Shown here: one piece after another, positions 53,777 through 61,695 of the stretch
How the letters are laid out: each line of letters starts with the position of its first letter
Position numbering within the stretch: position 1 is the first letter of the stretch
DNA from: Paraburkholderia caffeinilytica
GTDB taxonomy: Bacteria > Pseudomonadota > Gammaproteobacteria > Burkholderiales > Burkholderiaceae
NCBI RefSeq assembly: GCF_003368325.1
Contig: NZ_CP031466.1
Coordinates: 1,426,001-1,490,000, forward strand
DNA length: 64,000 nt
Direction: 5' to 3'
Made by a program: the position numbers and the translations under genes
Notes under the pieces: model-generated
The model's database searches: none
What the model saw: the letters and a program-made list of their open reading frames with translations, nothing else
Told to the model about the DNA's origin: nothing

Positions 53777-55648
53777 GTGCCTATTTCTTCGCCCCTGAAG
53801 GTTCGCAGTCTTCTCGCGGCTTACGCCGCCAACCGTCTTACGCCCACTGAAGTGGTGACGTCGGCGATTGCCCGCATCGCCGAATTCGACCGGCCGGAAG
53901 TCTGGATCCTGCGTGTTCCCGCAGCAGACGTGCTGGCCCGCGCGCATACGCTCGAAACGCTTTACGCCGAGCAGGGCAGCGCGGTGTTCGAACGCATGCC
54001 GCTGTTCGGCGTGCCGTTCGCGGTTAAGGACAATATCGACGTCGCCGGCCTGCCGACCACCGCCGCTTGCGAGCCTTTCAGCTATACGCCGGACACGTCG
54101 GCATTCGCCGTACAACGTCTCATCGATGCCGGCGCGATCCTGATCGGCAAGACGAATCTCGACCAGTTCGCGACCGGTCTCGTCGGCACGCGTTCGCCAT
54201 ATGGCGCGGTGCGCCACACCGAGTTTCCGGAGCGCGTGTCGGGCGGGTCGAGTTCCGGGTCGGCGGTTGCGGTGGCTGCGGGTTGCGTCGCTTTTTCGCT
54301 CGGCACCGATACGGCTGGATCAGGGCGCGTGCCGGCCGGGTTCAACGGGCTCGTCGGCCTGAAGCCGTCGCTTGGACTCGTCAGCAAGCGCGGTGTGGTG
54401 CCGGCCTGCCGCAGCCTCGACACGATCTCGGTGTTCGCGCACGACGTCGACGATGCGTGGCGCGTATTCCGCGAAATCGCATGCTTCGATCCGCTCGACG
54501 GTCATTCGCGCAAGATCCCCGGTCTCGGTCTCCAGCGCGGCACGCTGCGGATCGGTGTGCCGGATCAGGTCGAGTTCTACGGCGACGCAGCGGCGAATCA
54601 GGCGTTTTCCGCTGCACTCGATACGCTCTCGACCCATCTGCATCTCGATCCCACGCCGATCGACTTCCAGCCGCTCAGGCAGGTATCCGCGCTGCTCTAC
54701 GACGGCCCCTGGGTGGCGGAAAGGCGCGCCGCGCTCGGTGCCTTCTTCGAGACGCATCACGAAGCGATCAATCCGGTCGTCGCAACGGTGATCGGCAAAG
54801 CGGATCGCTACAGCGCCGCCGACGCGTTCAACGGCCAGTACGCACTCGCCGATCTGAAGCGCCACGCCGAACAGCTCTTCGAGACGATCGACATCCTGAT
54901 CGTCCCGACCACGCCGACGCATCCGTTGATCGTCGACGTAGAGGCCAATCCGGTCGAGTTGAACAGTCAGCTGGGCTACTACACGAACTTCGTCAATCTG
55001 CTCGATCTGTGCGCGCTGGCCGTGCCGTGCCGGCGCCGCCATGACGGCTTGCCGGCCGGTGTCACGCTGATCGGGCCGAGCGGCGCGGACCAGCGTCTCG
55101 CCGAGTTGGGCGCGCGAATCCAGGCGCTGTTCGCAAGCGCCACCGAGGCGCTGAGCGAGAACGAGCGCGACGCTGCGGCCGTGGCCGAAAGGAAAACGAC
55201 GGCCGCCGCAAGCACGATCGAACCGCTGCCGTTTCAGGAACCGACTGTCGAGCTCGCCGTGGTCGGCGCGCATCTGCGTGGCCAGCCGTTGAACTGGCAA
55301 CTTCAGGAGGCGGGAGCGCGTTTTGTCAGGGCGACCCAGACCGCCTCCGGTTACTCGCTTTACGCGCTTGCCAACACGCAGCCGCCGAAACCAGGTCTTG
55401 TGCGCGGCACCGATCGGCAGGGCGCAGCCATCGCCGTGGAAGTCTGGGAAATGCCGCTGCGCACCTTCGGCAAATTCGTCGCCGACGTGCCCGCGCCGCT
55501 CGGCATCGGCACCGTGCAACTCGCCAGCGGCCTCACAGTGAAAGGTTTCATTTGCGAACCGTCGGCAGTCGGCGACGGCAGTGGCGCAATGAACATCACC
55601 TCGTTCGGCGGCTGGCTCGCTTATCTCGACAGCCTGAATGTCAACTGA
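53777..55648 (+). CDS. atzF: Allophanate hydrolase
   Basis: This 623-aa protein starts at GTG 53777 with AAGGAA upstream. The N-terminal amidase-signature domain has the Ser-cisSer-Lys triad: Lys in FAVKDNID (about residue 84), Ser in GGSSSGSA (about 159) and Ser in GTDTAGSGR (about 183). The C-terminal domain (about 470-623, TVELAVVGAHLRGQPLNWQL through FGGWLAYLD) is the AtzF second domain that completes breakdown. It turns allophanate into two NH3 and CO2, the last step of guanidine or urea carboxylation pathways. Here it is 8 kb from the carboxylase, with a GntR regulator overlapping its 3' end by 11 nt. Confidence 0.93.
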   Translation: MPISSPLKVRSLLAAYAANRLTPTEVVTSAIARIAEFDRPEVWILRVPAADVLARAHTLETLYAEQGSAVFERMPLFGVPFAVKDNIDVAGLPTTAACEPFSYTPDTSAFAVQRLIDAGAILIGKTNLDQFATGLVGTRSPYGAVRHTEFPERVSGGSSSGSAVAVAAGCVAFSLGTDTAGSGRVPAGFNGLVGLKPSLGLVSKRGVVPACRSLDTISVFAHDVDDAWRVFREIACFDPLDGHSRKIPGLGLQRGTLRIGVPDQVEFYGDAAANQAFSAALDTLSTHLHLDPTPIDFQPLRQVSALLYDGPWVAERRAALGAFFETHHEAINPVVATVIGKADRYSAADAFNGQYALADLKRHAEQLFETIDILIVPTTPTHPLIVDVEANPVELNSQLGYYTNFVNLLDLCALAVPCRRRHDGLPAGVTLIGPSGADQRLAELGARIQALFASATEALSENERDAAAVAERKTTAAASTIEPLPFQEPTVELAVVGAHLRGQPLNWQLQEAGARFVRATQTASGYSLYALANTQPPKPGLVRGTDRQGAAIAVEVWEMPLRTFGKFVADVPAPLGIGTVQLASGLTVKGFICEPSAVGDGSGAMNITSFGGWLAYLDSLNVN

Positions 55649-56393
55649 ACGCCAACGCTCGCTATCGCTCGACCAGGACGTCGATGTCATGACGCCGGGC
55701 ATACCGGCCGCCGCCAATCCGCTCGCCGAGCAGGTGTACCAGCAGCTGAAGAACGATATCTTCAGCTTCCGCCTGTTTCCCGGCGACCGTTTTTCCGAAA
55801 ACGGTATCGCGCAGCACTACGGCGTGTCGCGCACGCCGATGCGCGACGGCCTGTTTCGTTTGCAACGCGAGGGCTATCTGGAAGTCGGCTTCCGGCGTGG
55901 CTGGAAAGTGTCGCCGATCAATTTCGACCAGCTCGATCAGCTCTACGATTTGCGCATCGTGCTGGAAGTGGCGGCCGTCGAACGCGTGGGGGCGGGCGGC
56001 GACGTCGCGCATGCGGCCGTTGAAGCGCTGAAAGCGATATGGTGCGTCGAGCCCGAATTGCGCGAAAGCGATCCGGTGAAGATGTTCGGCATGGACGAGA
56101 ATTTCCACCGCCAACTGGTCGCCGCAACCGGTAATGCGGAGATGCTGCGCGTGCATAACGAAGTGACCGAGCGCATCCGCATCGTGCGTCGACTGGACTT
56201 CCTCAAACCGCACCGCACCAGCGCCACCTACGACGAGCATTCCACCATGCTCAACCTGATCGAACGCAACCGGGTGACGGAAGCGATCATCCTGCTGCGC
56301 GCGCATATCACGCAAAGCAAGCTGGAAGTGCGCAAGATTACGCTTTCCATGCTAGCCGCGGCGCGCGATAGCAAGTTGCCGTTCGTGTCCTGA
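55638..56393 (+). CDS. GntR-family regulator, FCD subclass
   Basis: This 251-aa protein's ATG lies inside the end of atzF (11-nt overlap), so it is translationally coupled to it. The winged helix is at about residues 27-90 (FPGDRFSENGIAQHYGVSRTPMRDGLFRLQREGYL), and the FCD ligand domain has LYDLRIVLEVAAVERV, MDENFHRQLVAATGN and YDEHSTMLNLIERN with the metal-site His/Asp positions. It is the best candidate for the palindrome at 53733 and so for feedback control of atzF; the effector is unknown. Confidence 0.9.
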   Translation: MSTERQRSLSLDQDVDVMTPGIPAAANPLAEQVYQQLKNDIFSFRLFPGDRFSENGIAQHYGVSRTPMRDGLFRLQREGYLEVGFRRGWKVSPINFDQLDQLYDLRIVLEVAAVERVGAGGDVAHAAVEALKAIWCVEPELRESDPVKMFGMDENFHRQLVAATGNAEMLRVHNEVTERIRIVRRLDFLKPHRTSATYDEHSTMLNLIERNRVTEAIILLRAHITQSKLEVRKITLSMLAAARDSKLPFVS

Positions 56394-56460
56394 GCGACCT
56401 GAGCGCGCGGCGACGCGCGTAGCGAGATGCGTGGCAAAGCAGCCGCCACGCCATCGTCAC

Positions 56461-57624
<1,164 letters not shown>

Positions 57625-58035
57625 TTACTTGGGTGTGTGGGCGTGCAGCAAGTTGTCGGCCTGCCATTTGATGCGTTCGCAATTGCTTTTGACCCGCGCC
57701 GCGAATTCCTCAGGGGAGTTGAGTTGCAGCGAGCGCATCTGCATCGCATCGCTATCCCCGCGGCGCCAACCCGCCTGCCAGCGCGTGTCGAACTGGCTGG
57801 CATCGGTGAGGAGCTTTCTGAGCTTTTCCTTGTACTCGTCCGTGTCCTGAGCGGATACTCCGCAGAGTTCCGTCGCAAAGCGGGCCCGTTGGCCCGCGGC
57901 TTCCGCGCTGGCGTTGGCGCTGTCTTCGCTGGCCAGCACGGAGCGCGGCTGGGCCAGCAGCAGAAGCGACAAAAGCAGCGCCAGCACGGGCGCCAGCGCG
58001 AGCAGGACGTGATAGCAAGAGCGGTTTTTATACAC
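57625..58035 (-). CDS. Small secreted protein of unknown function
   Basis: This 136-aa protein is called from a GTG at 58035, because AAGGAGG lies exactly 5 nt upstream; longer ATG-led frames upstream lack a ribosome site. A signal peptide of about 34 residues (VLLALAPVLALLLSLLLLAQ) is followed by VLAS. The mature part of about 100 residues is charged and helical (YKEKLRKLLTDASQFDTRWQAGWRRGDSD) with two Cys (LCGVSA, KSNCERIKW) that may form a disulfide. I do not recognise the family. It sits 114 nt downstream of the guanidine-riboswitch binding protein on the same strand and 120 nt before mreB. Confidence 0.65.
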   Translation of the reverse strand: MYKNRSCYHVLLALAPVLALLLSLLLLAQPRSVLASEDSANASAEAAGQRARFATELCGVSAQDTDEYKEKLRKLLTDASQFDTRWQAGWRRGDSDAMQMRSLQLNSPEEFAARVKSNCERIKWQADNLLHAHTPK

Positions 58036-58149
58036 GATTGCCTCCTTGTTGCCGTCCTCCGTCGCCGCAACGAATCGCATGTCCGCAGCGGCGGAGCGTG
58101 CTGCCACCCATCTTACCGTGTATGGCTATCGACGCCCGGCCGACGTGAC

Positions 58150-59211
58150 TTATGGTGCATTGGTCAGCGCCGGATCGAGATAGGCGCTCACGTTCTGCGA
58201 TTGCTTGTAGACCGCGTTGCGCACGTTGAACTTGTCCGCGTTCACGCTCGAACCGTACACCGAGTCCAGTCCGTCACCCTTGACGAAGGCCTTCCTCGCC
58301 GCGGTGGCGTCGAGCAGGTGTGTGCCTTTCAGCAAGGGCAGATACTGGGCCGGCGTCAGGCCGACGCGCGCCGACATGATCTTGACGGCATCCGGTTGCG
58401 TCTTCGGATCGTTGATGTAGGCCACGCAGCGATACCAGACCTTGATCACCTTGGCCCAATCGGATTTGCGCGATTGCAGGCTGACCGGATTGACGGTGAT
58501 CGCGTCGTAGATCAGGCCCGGTGCGTCGGCCGAGGTGAAGATCGGGCGCGCGCCCGGCACGCGCTTGAGCGCTTCGCCCGCGTTCGGCTGCCATGCGCCG
58601 ACCGCGGCCACGTCGCCGGACGACGCCAGCACCTGCGGCAACTCGTTCGTCTTCGCGTTGACGAGCGTGATGTCCGATTCCTTCAGCGCATGTTTTTCGA
58701 GCGCCGTGTCCAGCAGCAGGTGATCGACCAGACCCATTTCGACACCGACCTTCTTGCCCTTGAGTCCGGCCACCGTGCGAATGGGCGGCTTGGCGACGAT
58801 CATGTCGTTGCCGCTCGAGTAGTCGGTCAGGAGGATCATCACGTTTTTGGCGCCGCTTGCACCGGTGACCAGCGCATCGCCGTTGGTCGCGCCGACCGCG
58901 TCGAGCTTGCCGGCGGAGAAGGCGTCGAGCGAGGCGGAGTAGTCGAACCACTGGAAATTGACATCCACGCCGGCCTCCTTGAACCAGCCTTTGTCGATGG
59001 CAATCTGGAACGCGACGAAGCCGGGCCAGTCGCTATAGCCGATGGCGAGGGGCGTGGCCGCTTGTGCGGGCGCGGCGGCGAAGCCCGCGAAGCCAATCGC
59101 AAGCGCGGCGGCAGCGCCGGCGAGCGCGCCACGCACGCGGCGTGACGAGCGAAGACGGCTAGGCGAGATGAGGGCGATAGGGGACGTACGGGCGGATTCG
59201 AAGCGTTTCAT
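58150..59211 (-). CDS. ABC transporter periplasmic binding protein, NitT/TauT type (guanidine-riboswitch controlled)
   Basis: This 353-aa protein from ATG 59211 (GGAG upstream) has a long Arg-rich signal peptide ending APAQA (about residue 52). The mature part begins ATPLAIGYSDWPGFVAFQIAIDKGWFKEAGVDVNFQWFDYSASLDAFSAGKLDAVG (in pieces: IGYSDWPGFVAF, DKGWFKEAG), typical of NMT1/NitT-TauT binding proteins. A guanidine-I riboswitch lies upstream, which links it to uptake of guanidine or a guanidine-like compound. No permease or ATPase gene accompanies it in this window; they may lie beyond the carboxylase. Confidence 0.87.
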   Translation of the reverse strand: MKRFESARTSPIALISPSRLRSSRRVRGALAGAAAALAIGFAGFAAAPAQAATPLAIGYSDWPGFVAFQIAIDKGWFKEAGVDVNFQWFDYSASLDAFSAGKLDAVGATNGDALVTGASGAKNVMILLTDYSSGNDMIVAKPPIRTVAGLKGKKVGVEMGLVDHLLLDTALEKHALKESDITLVNAKTNELPQVLASSGDVAAVGAWQPNAGEALKRVPGARPIFTSADAPGLIYDAITVNPVSLQSRKSDWAKVIKVWYRCVAYINDPKTQPDAVKIMSARVGLTPAQYLPLLKGTHLLDATAARKAFVKGDGLDSVYGSSVNADKFNVRNAVYKQSQNVSAYLDPALTNAP

Positions 59212-60060
59212 CGTTTTCTCCAGGAGACCGGTCAATTGCGATAGTTGAGTTGGATCGCGCGGCGACTGCGCGACAAAACAACATGACCGGTTCCCGCGAG
59301 AATCCGAACGGTGCGGACACTGCGCGAACACCTGCGGGAGACAAACGCCGGCCACGGAGAGGCACGATAGGCATCGCTATCGCCAATCTCCCGGGCTTTT
59401 GTCCCGCCGTGTAGTGCGGCCGGCGTTCGCCTTCGAGTCAAGCTCGAATCGAACGAACCGGCGCACCGGGCTGCTCTCGGACCAGACATTCTTGCGAACC
59501 GGAACCCTAGCATCCCTAAGATGCGACGCTGCCGCACCTCTCGGCGATTTATCTAGCGAGAAATATGCCAGTTGAACCGTGCGATGCGCTGAGCAGGATG
59601 GTGTTCAGTAGAACTTTGCGGAAAGCACGACACGCCGAAGACCATAGCGCCGCCTCGTTCACGAGCGGCGCCGTTGCTTTTGCAGTTCGATGAAACGTGC
59701 CGACATCAGCGTGTAGAGCGTGCGGCGAAGCGTGGCAAACGTGAGCATGGTCGGATGGTGGAGGTGATGAGCGTAGGCGCCATGTCACGCACACAGCATG
59801 CCACCGCGCGAGGCCCCTGCGCAGCGTCAGACCGGCGGGCACGCGGCCCAATCATGGTGCCTTGCGCATTCAACTGGTGCCGATTCGCCCTCGCACGTGG
59901 TGCGTGCGTCATCAATCCGATCGACTGCCGGCCGCCGCCTGGTGAGGCCGACGGCATTCAATGCCTTGCCACGATGCGCTTGCGGCATTCGCGACGCCGC
60001 GCTGGCACACAACTCGCTTAGTCATGTAGCGAGAGGTGCGAAGTAATTTGCATCATCTTC
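59212..60060. other. Intergenic region between two divergent riboswitches
   Basis: About 850 nt. The minus-strand guanidine-I riboswitch occupies 59386-59520. From 59521 to 60060 I see no credible gene (short frames have no homology I recognise); both promoters should lie here. 59212-59385 would be the expression platform and leader of the binding-protein gene. Confidence 0.6.
59386..59520 (-). ncRNA. Guanidine-I (ykkC) riboswitch
   Basis: Read on the minus strand: CTAGGGTTCCG (from 59510), TGTCTGGTCCGAGAG in the middle (59487-59473), then ACACGGCGGGACAAAAGCCCGGGAGA (in two parts: ACACGGCGGGAC, AAAAGCCCGGGAGA) ending near 59387. These are the three conserved blocks of the ykkC-subtype-1 aptamer that binds guanidinium and turns genes on. 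It lies about 175 nt upstream of the binding-protein start at 59211. Confidence 0.95.
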
Positions 60061-60220
60061 AGGATCGCTAGGGTTCCGGTCGTACCGCTTTAAAGACTTC
60101 CAGAAGGCTTCAAAGCGCGCACACGATGTCTGGTCCGAGAGCAATCCGGTCTTGCCGTTCACCTTCTTCCAAGGCGCCGGCGAGGCTCCACGGAGGGATA
60201 AAAGCCCGGGAGGTCGCGAT
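60061..60220 (+). ncRNA. Guanidine-I (ykkC) riboswitch
   Basis: The plus strand carries GCTAGGGTTCCG (60067-60078), TGTCTGGTCCGAGAG (60127-60141) and CCACGGAGGGAT followed by AAAAGCCCGGGAG (60188-60212), the three ykkC-subtype-1 blocks. The intervening hairpin with AAAGACTTCCAGAAGGCTT differs in length from that of the minus-strand copy. It ends 52 nt before the first gene of the carboxylase operon at 60272. Confidence 0.95.
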
Positions 60221-60271
60221 GTCGGTCAATCGCCCTCTCATGCTTTTTCCCAACCGATACCTGGAGCCTCC

Positions 60272-61027
60272 ATGTCGACGCAAACCCCAGTCGATCTCGC
60301 ACCGATCCCGCACGTGCTGTGGGAAACCGTGATTCCCGCCGGTACACATTGGTCCGGCGTGCTGCGCCGCGGTATTGCGCTGCGCATCGTCGATCCTGAA
60401 GGCGGGGCCAATCTGGCTGCCGTGTTCTACCGGCACGACGAACCGCTCGAACGCTACAACATGGCCGATACGTTGAAGGCGCAGCACACCGCGCATCTGA
60501 CACGCGGCCACGTGCTCTATTCGGATATGGGCCGCGTGATGGCGTCGATCACCGCCGACACGCTGGGCTGGCACGATCCGCTAGGCGGCCTCGGCGATGC
60601 CGAACTGTTCGCCGGCAAGTACGGCGCGGCCCGCTATCAGCAGCATCGCAATGCGATGGTCCGCAACGGACGCGACAGCCTGTTGCTCGAATTGGCCAAG
60701 CACGGTCTGGGCACGCGCGATCTCGTCGCCAATATCAACTTTTTCAGCAAGCTCGCGATCGGTGAGGATGGCTCGCTCGACTTCGTGGCAGAACACTCCG
60801 CTGCCGGCGCGGCCTTCGATCTGCGTTTCGAAATGGACACGCTCGCCGCGTTTTCGAGCGCACCGCATCCGCTGAACCCGTCCTCCGAATACGAACCGAA
60901 GCCCGTCAGGCTGATCGCGTACCGGGCCTATGCCGCCGATGCCTCCGTACCGGCCGACGATCCTTGCCGCTCGGCCTGTCCCGAGAACGGGCGCGGCTTC
61001 GTCAACACCGATCGTCTGTTCGTTTAA
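60272..61027 (+). CDS. Urea-carboxylase-associated protein 1 (DUF1989), carboxyguanidine deiminase subunit candidate
   Basis: This 251-aa DUF1989 protein starts at 60272 with TGGAGCC upstream. It has [36 protein letters not shown] (in parts) and [16 protein letters not shown], both shared with the next gene, and Cys residues [12 protein letters not shown] near the C-terminus. UAAP1/UAAP2 proteins are now known as the two subunits of carboxyguanidine deiminase (CgdA/CgdB), which turns carboxyguanidine into allophanate. Which subunit this is cannot be said here. First gene behind the riboswitch; 11 nt before UAAP2. Confidence 0.88.
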   Translation: MSTQTPVDLAPIPHVLWETVIPAGTHWSGVLRRGIALRIVDPEGGANLAAVFYRHDEPLERYNMADTLKAQHTAHLTRGHVLYSDMGRVMASITADTLGWHDPLGGLGDAELFAGKYGAARYQQHRNAMVRNGRDSLLLELAKHGLGTRDLVANINFFSKLAIGEDGSLDFVAEHSAAGAAFDLRFEMDTLAAFSSAPHPLNPSSEYEPKPVRLIAYRAYAADASVPADDPCRSACPENGRGFVNTDRLFV

Positions 61028-61038
61028 GGAGACCCGCG

Positions 61039-61695
61039 ATGCCTGTCATCGAAAGCACACTCGACTTCCGTCACGCGGTGTACGACCTCACGCTGCCGTC
61101 CGGCGAGCCGTGGCTGCATGAAGTCAAGCGCGGCCAGTTGTTCCGCATTCTCGACCTGGAAGGCAATCAGGCCGTCGACACGCTGTTCTACAACAGCGCC
61201 GATCCACTCGAACGCTACAGCGCGCAGGACACGATTCGCGCGCAGCGCAACCTCTATCTGTCCGCCGGCAGCGTGCTGATGTCGAACCTCGGCAAGCCGA
61301 TGCTGAGCATCGTCGCGGACACTTGCGGGCGCCACGATACGCTCGGCGGCGCCTGTGCGGCCGAGAGCAACACCGTGCGCTATGCGCTCGACAAACGCCA
61401 CATGCACAGCTGCCGCGACAGCTTTCTGCATGCGATTACGCACTGCACGTGCGGCGTGGGCACGCAACTGAGCAAGCGCGACATCGTCAGCAATATCAAC
61501 TTCTTCATGAATGTGCCGGTGACGCCGCTCGGCAAACTGACCTTCGAAGACGGTATCTCGGCGCCGGGCAAATACGTCGAGATGCGCGCCGAGATGGACG
61601 TGACGGTGCTGATCTCGAACTGTCCGCAGCTGAACAATCCCTGCAACGGCTACAACCCGACGCCCGTGCGGCTGACTATCTGGGACGCCCAATGA
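61039..61695 (+). CDS. Urea-carboxylase-associated protein 2 (DUF1989), carboxyguanidine deiminase subunit candidate
   Basis: This 218-aa DUF1989 protein starts at 61039 behind AAGGAG. Motifs are [62 protein letters not shown] and [24 protein letters not shown] (shown in pieces). The Cys/His-rich CGRHDT and HCTCG stretches fit a metal or catalytic site. It pairs with UAAP1 as the second deiminase subunit. Its stop overlaps the carboxylase start by 4 nt (ATGA). Confidence 0.88.
   Translation: MPVIESTLDFRHAVYDLTLPSGEPWLHEVKRGQLFRILDLEGNQAVDTLFYNSADPLERYSAQDTIRAQRNLYLSAGSVLMSNLGKPMLSIVADTCGRHDTLGGACAAESNTVRYALDKRHMHSCRDSFLHAITHCTCGVGTQLSKRDIVSNINFFMNVPVTPLGKLTFEDGISAPGKYVEMRAEMDVTVLISNCPQLNNPCNGYNPTPVRLTIWDAQ

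Noticed and set aside
54320..55717. 465-codon frame antisense to atzF
   Set aside because: High GC makes long antisense frames common; atzF has clear catalytic motifs on the other strand.
57637..59145. 502-codon plus-strand frame opposite the NitT-type binding protein and the small secreted protein
   Set aside because: It is a shadow of two genes with proper ribosome sites and signal peptides.
59674..60021. 115-codon frame between the two guanidine riboswitches
   Set aside because: No recognisable domain, Arg/Cys-rich composition, and its place between two divergent promoters argues against it.
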